In this document: in pieces, positions 1 through 7,813 of the stretch
How the letters are laid out: each line of letters starts with the position of its first letter
Numbering within the stretch: position 1 is the stretch's first letter
From: Micromonospora chokoriensis
GTDB lineage: Bacteria; Actinomycetota; Actinomycetes; Mycobacteriales; Micromonosporaceae
Assembly: GCF_000718555.1 (NCBI RefSeq)
Contig: NZ_JOAN01000015.1
Location: 186,001 to 250,000, forward strand
DNA: 64,000 nucleotides
Reading direction: 5' to 3'
The notes under the pieces: model-generated
Databases searched by the model: none
What the model was told of the DNA's origin: nothing
The model's input: only the letters and a program-made list of their open reading frames with translations
Translations under genes and position numbers: made by a program

Positions 1-132
1 GGCCTCTCTGCGGGCGAGAAGCGGATGCTCGCCAAGGCCCGCGACATTCTCGTCGGCGAGGTCGCGCTGGCTGAGAAGAGCACCAAGGATGAGGCGGAGA
101 CGCTGCTCGACAAGGTCCTCACCGAGGCCTAG
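1..132 (+). CDS. carD: CarD/CdnL family transcriptional regulator, C-terminal fragment
   Basis: The window opens inside this gene; 43 codons and the stop TAG are visible. The fragment contains [19 protein letters not shown], typical of the helical C-terminal domain of actinobacterial CarD. CarD binds the RNA polymerase beta subunit and upstream promoter DNA and stabilises open complexes, notably at rRNA promoters. The N-terminal RNAP-interaction domain lies outside the window. The following ispD and ispF match the carD-ispD-ispF order known in mycobacteria, which supports the call. Confidence 0.85.
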   Translation, partial: GLSAGEKRMLAKARDILVGEVALAEKSTKDEAETLLDKVLTEA

Positions 133-188
133 TCCGCACAGCATCGTCGTACCCACTTCGTTGTGAAGAAACCACCGAGGACCGCGAC

Positions 189-884
189 GTGACCGCGCAG
201 CTCAATCCGCGCGGTGACGTCGCGGTCCTCGTGCCTGCGGCGGGTGCCGGCGTACGGCTCGGCCCTGGCCGACCCAAGGCGCTGCGCCTGCTCGTCGGCG
301 AGCCGCTGTTGGTGCACGCTGTGCGTCGACTGGCCGCCGCGCCCTCGGTGCACACCATCGTGGTGGCCGCGCCGACCGCCGAGGTGCAGGCCGTCCGCGA
401 GCTGTTGGCTCCGATCGCCCCGGTGATCGTGGTGCCCGGCGGCGCGGAACGGCAGGCGTCGGTGGCCGCCGCGCTGGCCGCGGTGCCCGCCGGCCCGACG
501 ATCGTCCTGGTGCACGACGCCGCTCGGGCGCTCACCCCGCCCGAGCTGGTCGAATCCGTCGCGGCGGCGGTCCGGGGCGGGTGCGACGCGGTGATCCCCG
601 TCCTGCCGGTCGTCGACACGATCAAGGAAGTCGGCGCCGACGAGGTGGTGCTCGGCACCGTCGACCGTTCCGCCCTGCGCGCGGTGCAGACCCCGCAGGG
701 TTTCCGCCGGGCCGTGCTCAGCGCCGCACACGCCGCCGCCGGTGACTCCCTCACCGATGACGCCGGGCTGGTCGAGAAGCAGGGCGTCGCGGTGAGCTGC
801 GTGCCCGGCTCGGAGTACGCCCTGAAAATCACCCGACCGTTCGACCTGGCTCTGGCGGAGCATCTGCTCTCCGCCGCCGGCTGA
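189..884 (+). CDS. ispD: 2-C-methyl-D-erythritol 4-phosphate cytidylyltransferase
   Basis: A 231-residue cytosolic enzyme that transfers CMP from CTP to 2-C-methyl-D-erythritol 4-phosphate, the third step of the MEP isoprenoid pathway. The nucleotide-binding motif [16 protein letters not shown] is near the N-terminus, [10 protein letters not shown] around residue 115, and TPQGFRR around residue 175, all IspD hallmarks. The length fits the family. The start is GTG at 189, preceded by a weak purine-rich stretch. It lies 56 bp after carD and 16 bp before ispF, so the three are probably one transcript. Confidence 0.95.
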   Translation: MTAQLNPRGDVAVLVPAAGAGVRLGPGRPKALRLLVGEPLLVHAVRRLAAAPSVHTIVVAAPTAEVQAVRELLAPIAPVIVVPGGAERQASVAAALAAVPAGPTIVLVHDAARALTPPELVESVAAAVRGGCDAVIPVLPVVDTIKEVGADEVVLGTVDRSALRAVQTPQGFRRAVLSAAHAAAGDSLTDDAGLVEKQGVAVSCVPGSEYALKITRPFDLALAEHLLSAAG

Positions 885-900
885 CGCGTACCCTCTGATC

Positions 901-1383
901 ATGATCGTTCCCCGGGTGGCCATCGGCACCGATGTGCACGCGTTCGAGCCCGGCCGGCCCTGCTGGGTGGCCGGGTTGCTCTGGCCGGACCAGGACGGCC
1001 TCGCCGGGCACTCGGACGCCGACGTCGCCGCGCATGCCGCCTGCAACGCGCTGCTCTCCGCCGCCGGTCTCGGTGATCTCGGTTCCGCCTTCGGGGTCGA
1101 CCAGCCCGAGTGGTCCGGCGCGTCCGGGGTGGCGCTGCTGACCGAGACGGCCCGCCGGGTGCGGGCCGCGGGCCTGGAGATCGGCAACGTGTCCGTGCAG
1201 GTCATCGGCAACCGACCCAAGATCGGTCGGCGTCGCGCGGAGGCGCAGGAGGTGCTCTCCGCCGCAGTCGGCGCTCCGGTCACCGTCTCGGCGGCGACCA
1301 CCGACGGGCTCGGCTTCGCCGGCCGGGAGGAAGGGTTGGCCGGGGTCGCGGTGGCCCTGGTGTACGACGCGCCGGCCGCCTAA
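901..1383 (+). CDS. ispF: 2-C-methyl-D-erythritol 2,4-cyclodiphosphate synthase
   Basis: A 160-residue enzyme that cyclises CDP-methylerythritol 2-phosphate to MEcPP with release of CMP, two steps after IspD. The metal ligands are visible as D11-V-H13 and H45, and the GHSDADV loop at 36-42 is present. The C-terminal part carries the ATTxGLGFxGR-type segment. The length is normal for this homotrimeric family. ATG at 901 follows ispD by 16 bp. In mycobacteria the next gene would be cysS, but here cysS lies about 31 kb downstream. Confidence 0.96.
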   Translation: MIVPRVAIGTDVHAFEPGRPCWVAGLLWPDQDGLAGHSDADVAAHAACNALLSAAGLGDLGSAFGVDQPEWSGASGVALLTETARRVRAAGLEIGNVSVQVIGNRPKIGRRRAEAQEVLSAAVGAPVTVSAATTDGLGFAGREEGLAGVAVALVYDAPAA

Positions 1384-1393
1384 GCTCGCCGCG

Positions 1394-2422
1394 ATGTCCA
1401 GCGATCCCGCCCCCGACCAGTCCGCCGCCGACGGCTACGTCCAGCGGGCCCAACTCCTTGCCGAGCTCGGCCGCTATGACGAGGCGGCCGGAGAGTTGGC
1501 CTACGGGCTGGCCCTACAGCCGGATGACGTCGACGTGCTCACCATGCTGGCCCGGGTGCACCTGGCCGCCGGCCGCCCGGCCGAGGCGCTCACCGCCGCC
1601 GACACGGCCCTGGCTGCCGCACCGGAGGGCCTGCCACCGCTGGTGGCCAGGGGTATGGCGCTGGCCGACCTGGAGCGCTATTCCGAGTCGGCCGCCACCG
1701 CCGACCGGATCCTCACCCTCGGCCCGACCGACGCGTACGCCCAGCGGAGCGCGGCGGCGATCCTGGCCGGCGCCCGCAACGGACAGCCGGCGCTGAACGC
1801 GGCCTGGCGCGGTGTCGAGTTGGCCCCGCAGGAGCCGCAGGCGCACCTGGTGCTCAGCCTGGTCGCCGCCCGCCTGGACCTGTTCGACCTGGCCGAGCGG
1901 GCCTACCGGGAGGCGCTGCGGCTCGACCCGCGCATCGCCGAGGCCGGGCACGACGTGGGTGTCATGCGGCTGGAGCAGCGCCGCTGGTCGGAGGCGTTGG
2001 AACACATCGCCGAGGCGGTGACGGTCAGCCCGAGCCGGATCGACTCGCCACGGACCCTCGCGTACGGGCTGCACCGCCTGGTGCTCTACGGCGCGGGTTG
2101 GTCGCTGGTGGCGGCGGTGCTTGTCGCGTTCGCGGCGTCGGCGAGCGACGGGTTCTCCCGTGTCCTGGCGGTGCTCGCCGCGCTCACCGGCGGGGTCGTG
2201 GTCTGGCAGCTCGCGGCCCGGCTGCCGGGGTTGACCCGGACCGTCCTGCCCGCCCTGCTGCACTCGGACCGTGCGATGGCCCTGGCGATCTACGCCGCAG
2301 CCGCCGCGCCGTTGCTGCTGCTGGTGTACGCGATGGTCGGCTCACCCTGGCCCCTGGTGCTGGCCATCGCCGTCACGGCGGTAGCCGAGTTCGCCGTCTT
2401 CACCCGCACCGCCATCCGCTGA
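1394..2422 (+). CDS. TPR repeat protein with C-terminal membrane segments
   Basis: 342 residues. The first two thirds (about 15-215) are tandem TPR helices with motifs such as AELGRYDEAAGELAYGLALQ and RAYREALRLDPRIAEAGHD. The last 110 residues hold hydrophobic stretches (GWSLVAAVLVAFAAS, VLAVLAALTGGVVV, LLLLVYAMVG), predicted as three or four membrane spans. It is probably a membrane-anchored scaffold with the TPR domain in the cytosol. No partner can be named. ATG at 1394 is 10 bp after ispF, suggesting co-transcription. A strong hairpin follows the stop. Confidence 0.8.
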   Translation: MSSDPAPDQSAADGYVQRAQLLAELGRYDEAAGELAYGLALQPDDVDVLTMLARVHLAAGRPAEALTAADTALAAAPEGLPPLVARGMALADLERYSESAATADRILTLGPTDAYAQRSAAAILAGARNGQPALNAAWRGVELAPQEPQAHLVLSLVAARLDLFDLAERAYREALRLDPRIAEAGHDVGVMRLEQRRWSEALEHIAEAVTVSPSRIDSPRTLAYGLHRLVLYGAGWSLVAAVLVAFAASASDGFSRVLAVLAALTGGVVVWQLAARLPGLTRTVLPALLHSDRAMALAIYAAAAAPLLLLVYAMVGSPWPLVLAIAVTAVAEFAVFTRTAIR

Positions 2423-2471
2423 CCCAGGCTCCCGCGAACACTGGGGCGTGCAGAGGGCCCACCACGGCGAG

Positions 2472-2501
2472 ACGCTCGGCCGGGAGGCCCCGGCCGAGCG
2501 T
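2472..2501. terminator. Bidirectional rho-independent-like hairpin
   Basis: A perfect 12-bp stem (ACGCTCGGCCGG with CCGGCCGAGCGT) around a 6-base loop lies between two convergent genes ending at 2422 and 2512. There is no long T tract, as is common in actinomycetes. Confidence 0.8.
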
Positions 2502-2511
2502 GCCGGACAGA

Positions 2512-3189
2512 TCAGCAGCCGAGATACAGCCGCGCCTGGAAGCGCACCGAGCCGGCAGGCGGACTGTCCTGGCAGCCGATGGTGCCTACCTCCATGACGG
2601 AGAAGGTGGTGTAGCTCTCGAGGTTGCCGACCTGGAACCAGAACGGGTAGGTGGTCGTGCCTCCCGACGTCAGCCGCTGGCACCGGTATTCGAGCCAGGT
2701 TCCCTCTACCGCCCGGGTGCCCTTGTAGAGGCCGTAGTAGCCGGGCTGAGAGAAGTTCCAGGTGTCGGTGACCGACTCACTGTTCGTGGTCGAGGTGCTC
2801 TTCTGCACCGTGAAGCCCACCTTGGTCTCGACCTCGGCGAGAACGAACTTCCCCTTTGCCGTGATCTCGATGCTCGCGCTGACCGACGTGGTCACCTCGT
2901 TGACCGTACTGAGGGTCTCGGCGTGCTCACCTGTGGTGCCGGCGGTGATGTGGACCGCGAGGAAGTGGGTCAGCGTGGGGTTCACCTCGACCGCGTCGAC
3001 AACGTAGGCAGTCTCGCCGACGTTGGCCGGGCCGCAGGACTTGGTCGGCTTGGGGTAGCTCGGAATGACCCCGCCGCCTCCCCGGTCTGCGGCGGCCGGG
3101 CTTCCGACTGTGGCGACGAGCATTCCCGCGACCAGGGCGACAGCCCCGATTCGGGAGGCATGAGGAAATCCCGTACGGGAAAGGCGCAT
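2512..3189 (-). CDS. Small secreted beta-rich protein of unknown function
   Basis: 225 residues from ATG at 3189, chosen because AGGAG lies just upstream and a clean signal peptide follows (basic start, then GAVALVAGMLVATVG, then SPAAA). The mature part has an alternating polar region, TTSVSASIEITAKGKFVLAE, then a Ser/Thr-rich stretch and four cysteines. It resembles the secreted protein at 12777-13394 in this middle region (a Ser/Thr-rich beta hairpin, then Trp and Tyr positions and a Cys). I do not recognise a named family. An aerolysin-type beta-hairpin protein is a speculative possibility. Confidence 0.75.
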   Translation of the reverse strand: MRLSRTGFPHASRIGAVALVAGMLVATVGSPAAADRGGGGVIPSYPKPTKSCGPANVGETAYVVDAVEVNPTLTHFLAVHITAGTTGEHAETLSTVNEVTTSVSASIEITAKGKFVLAEVETKVGFTVQKSTSTTNSESVTDTWNFSQPGYYGLYKGTRAVEGTWLEYRCQRLTSGGTTTYPFWFQVGNLESYTTFSVMEVGTIGCQDSPPAGSVRFQARLYLGC

Positions 3190-3347
3190 GGCCGCTCCTG
3201 ACTCGGTTGTACACAGTGGACCGATTGCGACCATCATCGAGTGACTGATCAATGGCCGCAACGATCCTCAACCGCGCCAGGCGCGCAAAATTGCCTTCCC
3301 GGCTATCCGCCCGGTACGAGAGTGATCGTCGGATAGTCGACCGGTAG

Positions 3348-3389
3348 CACCCTTTCGGGCAGCCCGCCAGCAGGGCCGCCGAAAGGGTG
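3348..3389 (-). terminator. Terminator hairpin downstream of hmgA
   Basis: Perfect 11-bp arms CACCCTTTCGG (3348-3358) and CCGAAAGGGTG (3379-3389) around a 20-base loop sit 8 bp past the hmgA stop. They separate hmgA from the secreted-protein gene on the same strand. Confidence 0.75.
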
Positions 3390-3396
3390 TAAACGG

Positions 3397-4563
3397 CTAG
3401 CCGCGACGGGCCCAAGTCCAGGCGTACGCCTCGTCTTCGCACTCGTTGGCCGCGTCGCAGAGATCCAGCGGGCGGAAGGTGTCGACCATGACGGCCAACT
3501 CGTCGAAGTAGTCCGCGCCGATGGACCGCTCGGCGGCACCCGGCTGGGGGCCGTGAGTGAAACCGGACGGGTGCAGGGAGATCGAGCCCTGCTCGATGCC
3601 GGAGCCGCGCCGCGCCTCGTAGTTGCCCCCGGTGTAGAAGAGCATCTCGTCGGAGTCGACGTTGTGGTGGTTGTACGGCACCGGGATCGACTGCGGGTGG
3701 TAGTCGACCTTGCGGGGCACGAAGGAGCAGATGACGAAGTTGGGCCCCTGGAAGGTCTGGTGCACCGGCGGGGGCTGGTGGATGCGGCCGGTGATCGGCT
3801 CGAAGTCGTGGATGGAGAACGCCCACGGGTAGAGGTGCCCGTCCCAGCCGACCACGTCGAACGGGTGGTGGGCGTAGACGTAGCGGGTCCATCCGCGCCG
3901 GTGCCGGACCAGCACCTCGACCTCCTCGCCGTCGACGAGCAGCGGGGCGTCGGGGCTGCGCACGTCGCGCTCGCAGTACGGCGAGTGCTCCAGGAACTGG
4001 CCGCGTACGGAGAGGTAGCGCTTGGGCGGGCCGATGTGCCCGGACGCCTCGACGGCGAGCAGCCGGACGGGCTGGTCGCCGGTGGGCACCAGCCGGTGGA
4101 TGGTCGAGGTGGGGATGACGACGTAGTCGCCGGCGACCGCGTCCAGCGCCCCGAACGGGGACTCGACCCGCAGGGTGCCCGACTCGACGTAGAGGCAGTG
4201 GTCGCCGGTGGCGTCGCGGAACAGCGGTGAGGGTCGGTCGGCGAGGACGTACCCGATTCGTACGTCGTCGTTGGCGAGCAGGTACTGCCGGCCGAGGATG
4301 GGGTCGGCGCCGCCGGTGTCCAGTTTGTGGGTGCGCAGGTGGCGGGGCTTGAGCGGCAGGTTCGGTGCCCGGGTGAACGTGGGCGGGGTGAACTCGTCGG
4401 CGGCCAGGATCGCCGTGGGCGCGTACCGGTGGTAGAGCAGGGACGAGTCGGAGGAGAAGCCCTCCTGGCCCATCAGCTCCTCGGCGTAGAGGCTGCCGTC
4501 GGGCTGCCGGAACTGGGTGTGGCGCTTGCGCGGCACCTCGCCGACGCTGCGGTAATACGGCAT
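3397..4563 (-). CDS. hmgA: Homogentisate 1,2-dioxygenase
   Basis: 388 residues. It opens the ring of homogentisate to maleylacetoacetate in tyrosine and phenylalanine catabolism. The iron-ligand region YNHHNVDSDEMLFY gives H300 and E306, and SLHPSGFTHGPQPG gives H337, matching the His/Glu/His set of the family. ATG at 4563 is preceded by GGGAGG and gives a normal N-terminus; upstream in-frame codons run into the divergent promoter. It is transcribed divergently from the 4658-5527 gene and fahA, with a palindrome between them. It is somewhat shorter than the human enzyme, as in other bacterial forms. Confidence 0.95.
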   Translation of the reverse strand: MPYYRSVGEVPRKRHTQFRQPDGSLYAEELMGQEGFSSDSSLLYHRYAPTAILAADEFTPPTFTRAPNLPLKPRHLRTHKLDTGGADPILGRQYLLANDDVRIGYVLADRPSPLFRDATGDHCLYVESGTLRVESPFGALDAVAGDYVVIPTSTIHRLVPTGDQPVRLLAVEASGHIGPPKRYLSVRGQFLEHSPYCERDVRSPDAPLLVDGEEVEVLVRHRRGWTRYVYAHHPFDVVGWDGHLYPWAFSIHDFEPITGRIHQPPPVHQTFQGPNFVICSFVPRKVDYHPQSIPVPYNHHNVDSDEMLFYTGGNYEARRGSGIEQGSISLHPSGFTHGPQPGAAERSIGADYFDELAVMVDTFRPLDLCDAANECEDEAYAWTWARRG

Positions 4564-4600
4564 CTCGCCTCCCGATATGACCCGTTCACCGGCCGAAGGC

Positions 4601-4615
4601 GTCCGATAATCGGAC
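4601..4615. promoter_or_regulatory. Palindrome in the hmgA divergent promoter region
   Basis: GTCCGAT-A-ATCGGAC is a perfect 7+1+7 inverted repeat in the 94-bp space between the divergent hmgA start (4563) and the 4658 start. It is a candidate operator controlling both directions. The binding regulator is unknown; no second copy was noticed upstream of hpd. Confidence 0.5.
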
Positions 4616-4657
4616 GCTGTTGTCCGTTCCTCGTAGCGTCCCGTACATTCTTGTTCC

Positions 4658-5527
4658 GTGTCAACGCAGGTGCCCGCACTCCTCGACGGCCTGGTGGACG
4701 ATGCCGCCGTCTTCCCCCCGGGCAGCGCCACGCTGCCGGACGCCCTGGCCGCCCACCGTCGGCACCGCACCGCCTGGTACGCCGACCTGGTCGGCCCGCT
4801 GCTCATCCCCGCCTCGACCGTCGCGGCCGGCGAGTTGAGCGGTCTCGTCGACCCGGGCGAGGGCATGGTGATCGGGCTGATCGGTGACACCGGGATCGGG
4901 AACCTGCCGTTCGCGCTCTCGTTTCTCGCCCCCGACGGCGTCACCGCGCGTCAGATCGAGGTGGCGGTCGCCAAACGCGGTGAGGACCCGCTGCCCGGCA
5001 TCGCCGAGTTGCTGCGGCTGACCGACGCGCTGGCGGGCGTGGAGGCCGTCTACGCCGAGCTGCCGCTGACCTTCGGGCTGATGGGGGCGCTGGACGCGCT
5101 TGTCGCCGCGCGGGCCGACGGGGTGCCGATCGCGGCCAAGTTCCGCACCGGCGGGCTCGCCGCCGAGCTCTTCCCCACACCGACCGAGCTGGCCGCGGTG
5201 ATCTGCGCCTGCCGGGACCGGGACCTGCCGTTCAAGCTCACCGCCGGGCTGCACCAGGCGATCCGGCACCTGGACCCGGAGACCGGGTTCACCCATCACG
5301 GCTACGCCAACGTGCTGGCCGCGACCCTGGCGGCCGCCGACGGCGAGGGTGCGCGCTCGGTCGCCGAGCTGCTGACCATTGTCGATCCGCGTCCCCTGCT
5401 GGAACGCGCGACAGCACGGCTGGACGTGCCCCGCCCACTCTGGGTCGGCTTCGGCTCGTGCAGCATCCTGGAACCACTTACCGATCTGATCCGGCTTGGG
5501 CTGGTGAACGGGGGCTACGACGCATGA
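4658..5527 (+). CDS. Conserved protein of unknown function in the tyrosine-degradation cluster
   Basis: 289 residues from GTG at 4658. No named domain is recognised. Conserved-looking blocks are AAKFRTGGLAAELFPTPTEL near 165-185, LPFKLTAGLHQAIRHLDPET near 201-220, THHGYANVL, and a C-terminal WVGFGSCSILEPLTDL. Alternating strands and helices suggest an alpha/beta barrel. It overlaps fahA by 4 bp (ATGA), so translation is coupled, and it is divergent from hmgA. This is the slot where maleylacetoacetate isomerase would be expected, and no glutathione transferase-like isomerase is in the window. A role as a replacement isomerase is a hypothesis only. Confidence 0.8.
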   Translation: MSTQVPALLDGLVDDAAVFPPGSATLPDALAAHRRHRTAWYADLVGPLLIPASTVAAGELSGLVDPGEGMVIGLIGDTGIGNLPFALSFLAPDGVTARQIEVAVAKRGEDPLPGIAELLRLTDALAGVEAVYAELPLTFGLMGALDALVAARADGVPIAAKFRTGGLAAELFPTPTELAAVICACRDRDLPFKLTAGLHQAIRHLDPETGFTHHGYANVLAATLAAADGEGARSVAELLTIVDPRPLLERATARLDVPRPLWVGFGSCSILEPLTDLIRLGLVNGGYDA

Positions 5528-6720
5528 CCTGGGTGACCGGCGCCGAAGGATCTTCGTACGGGGTGACGAACCTGCCGTACGGGGTGTTCCGGCACAACGG
5601 GGGTCCGGCGCGGATCGGCGTACGGATCGGGTCCTGGGTCTTCGACCTCGCCGGGGCTGAGGCCGCCGAGCTGGTGTTGGCCGCCGGCGCGCTGTGCCGT
5701 CCGGTGCTCAACGACTTCATGGCGCTCGGTCGTCCGCAGTGGACGGCGGTGCGGCAGCGGATCACCGAGCTGCTGACCGACCCGGCGCACCGGGCTGCGG
5801 TGGAGCCGCTGCTGGTGCCCCTCGACGACGTGGAGCTGCTGCTCCCCATCGAGGTGGCCGACTACGTCGACTTCTACTCCTCCGAGCACCACGCGTCGAA
5901 CGTCGGGCAGATCTTCCGACCCGGCCAGCCGCCGCTGCTGCCCAACTGGAAGCACCTGCCGATCGGCTACCACGGCCGGGCCGGCACGGTGGTCGTCTCC
6001 GGCACGCCGGTGACCCGGCCGACCGGGCAGCGGGCCTCCGCCGAGGGGCCGGTCACCGGCCCATCGGTACGCCTCGACATCGAGGCCGAGGTCGGCTTCG
6101 TGGTGGGCGTACCCAGCGCGCTGGGTGACCGGGTGTCCGTGGACGACTTCGCCGAGCACGTCTTCGGGGTGGTGCTGGTCAACGACTGGTCGGCCCGGGA
6201 CATCCAGGCCTGGGAGTACCAGCCGCTCGGCCCGTTCCTCGGCAAGTCGTTCGCCACTTCGGTCTCGGCCTGGGTCACGCCGCTGGACGCGCTCGGCGAC
6301 GCCTTTGTGCCGGCCCCTGACCAGGACCCGCCGGTGGTCGACTACCTGCGGGACGTGCCGCACCTGGGCCTGGACCTCCGGCTGTCGGTCGAGTGGAACG
6401 GCGAGCGGGTCAGCGAGCCCCCGTTCGCCACCATGTACTGGACTCCCGCACAGCAGTTGGCGCACCTCACCGTCAACGGCGCGTCACTGCGCACCGGCGA
6501 CCTGTACGCCTCTGGCACCGTCTCCGGCCCGGACCGGGGGCAGGTCGGCTCGTTCCTGGAGCTGACCTGGGGAGGGGCCGAACCGGTAAAGGTGGGCGAC
6601 GAGACCCGCACCTTCCTCGCCGACGGCGACACGGTGACCATCACGGCCACCGCCCCTGGCCCGGGCGGCACCACCGTCGCCCTCGGCGAGGTCACCGGCA
6701 CGGTTCGCCCGGCCCGCTGA
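5524..6720 (+). CDS. fahA: Fumarylacetoacetase
   Basis: 398 residues. It hydrolyses fumarylacetoacetate to fumarate and acetoacetate, the last step of tyrosine breakdown. The active-site block YVDFYSSEHHASNVGQIFRP supplies the metal Asp (D116) and catalytic His (H123), followed by PNWKHLPIGYHGR. Later blocks are LDIEAEVGFVVG and NDWSARDIQAWEYQPLGPF, the other metal and substrate regions. ATG at 5524 overlaps the previous stop as ATGA, which fixes the start. A hairpin lies 35 bp downstream. Confidence 0.96.
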   Translation: MTWVTGAEGSSYGVTNLPYGVFRHNGGPARIGVRIGSWVFDLAGAEAAELVLAAGALCRPVLNDFMALGRPQWTAVRQRITELLTDPAHRAAVEPLLVPLDDVELLLPIEVADYVDFYSSEHHASNVGQIFRPGQPPLLPNWKHLPIGYHGRAGTVVVSGTPVTRPTGQRASAEGPVTGPSVRLDIEAEVGFVVGVPSALGDRVSVDDFAEHVFGVVLVNDWSARDIQAWEYQPLGPFLGKSFATSVSAWVTPLDALGDAFVPAPDQDPPVVDYLRDVPHLGLDLRLSVEWNGERVSEPPFATMYWTPAQQLAHLTVNGASLRTGDLYASGTVSGPDRGQVGSFLELTWGGAEPVKVGDETRTFLADGDTVTITATAPGPGGTTVALGEVTGTVRPAR

Positions 6721-6755
6721 GCGGGCACCCGCCACCCGTCTCGTGCACGGGACCC

Positions 6756-6780
6756 GTGATCGCACCGGCTGTGCGATCAC
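6756..6780 (+). terminator. Terminator hairpin after fahA
   Basis: A perfect 10-bp stem GTGATCGCAC / GTGCGATCAC with a 5-base loop begins 35 bp after the fahA stop. The stem has no T tail. Confidence 0.65.
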
Positions 6781-6896
6781 CGGCCCTGGTTGAGCCGTTG
6801 ATCGTCCGGATCCCGTTGCCTCGCCGCGCGATCCGAGCCGGGCTCTGCCCGGCTGCCAGCGGTGGGGCATCCCCATCGCACACGGAGGTAACGACG

Positions 6897-7106
6897 ATGC
6901 ACGATCTTGCGGGCGCGGTCTGGCGTACCAGCAGCCGCTCAAACGACCAGGGGCTCTGCGTGGAAGTGGCGGACAACGTGGTTGATGTTCACGGTTTGGT
7001 CGGGATTCGCGATTCCAAGGACCAGGCCGGCCCCACACTCGCGGTCAGCCCGCCGGGGTGGACAGCGTTCATCGGCGCGATTCGGGCCGGTCACTTCGAG
7101 CGCTGA
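6897..7106 (+). CDS. Orphan DUF397 protein
   Basis: 69 residues with the DUF397 pattern: W-R-T-S-S-R-S near the start, CVEVAD, IRDSKDQ, and a C-terminal FIGAIRAGHF. DUF397 proteins are usually encoded directly after an XRE/DUF5753 regulator (as at 24598-25583 here), with which they are thought to act, but none is adjacent. ATG at 6897 has GGAGG 8-9 bases upstream, so it is probably translated. Function unknown. Confidence 0.85.
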   Translation: MHDLAGAVWRTSSRSNDQGLCVEVADNVVDVHGLVGIRDSKDQAGPTLAVSPPGWTAFIGAIRAGHFER

Positions 7107-7249
7107 CCGGCGTTTCGGCGCCGGTCGACGACGATCGGTGTCGAAGCGACCGCCTAATCGGACAGCGTGGCCTCCGGTCGGTGGAAATTCCGTCCGGGGG
7201 CCCCGTCCGGCCCTCACTCCGCGTACCGTCGGGGACACGGGAGGGTGGC

Positions 7250-7732
7250 ATGTCGACGGTGGCGATTACCGGGATCATCGAGGCGCACGCTGTCGACGTC
7301 TGGCGTCTGCTGACCGACTTGCCCGGCCGTGCGGCCCGGCTGACCGCAGCCGGCCCGATCGAGGTGCTCACTCCGGGTCCGTTCGGGCCGGGCAGTTCCT
7401 GGCGTGAGGAGCGCGCCCAGCCGGGCGGCGGCACGCTGATCGAGGAGTTCCTGGTGGTGGAGGCGCTCGCGCCGCAGCGACTGGTGCTCTGTTCCTCCGG
7501 TGCCGGCGCGGATTACCGGATCACCTGGAGCCTGCGACCGGTCCGACGCCGCCGTCGAGGTTGCACGGCGATCACCGTCACCCAGGAGGCGGTGCCCACC
7601 GCCCCGTACGGCCGGGTGGTGGCGCTGCTGCTCGGCGGGCTAGCCGCGCGGGCGGTCGAGGCGGCGCTCTGGCGTGATCTCGCCGATCTGGCCGTCGCGG
7701 CCGGTGCCGTCGGCTCCGTCGAAGCCGCCTGA
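7250..7732 (+). CDS. SRPBCC-family (polyketide cyclase/dehydrase-like) protein
   Basis: 160 residues. The pattern TVAITGIIEAHAVDVWRLLT at the start, a central FGPGSSWREER, and a C-terminal helix with LLLGGLAARAVEAALWRDLA fit the helix-grip START/SRPBCC fold, which binds hydrophobic ligands. ATG at 7250 has GGGAGGG upstream and is preferred over earlier in-frame codons. No ligand can be inferred, and the neighbours are not biosynthetic. Confidence 0.8.
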   Translation: MSTVAITGIIEAHAVDVWRLLTDLPGRAARLTAAGPIEVLTPGPFGPGSSWREERAQPGGGTLIEEFLVVEALAPQRLVLCSSGAGADYRITWSLRPVRRRRRGCTAITVTQEAVPTAPYGRVVALLLGGLAARAVEAALWRDLADLAVAAGAVGSVEAA

Positions 7733-7813
7733 GCGCCAGCCGGTCATTCCTCGCTGTGACCTGTTCGGGGTCCGGTCCGCTGCGCTGGGTAGGGTGCCGG
7801 GCGGAGGTGCGGC

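Noticed and set aside
129..1301. Long open frame opposite ispD and ispF
   Set aside because: It runs antisense to two well-supported enzymes and shows only the Arg/Ala/Gly-rich composition of a high-GC shadow frame.
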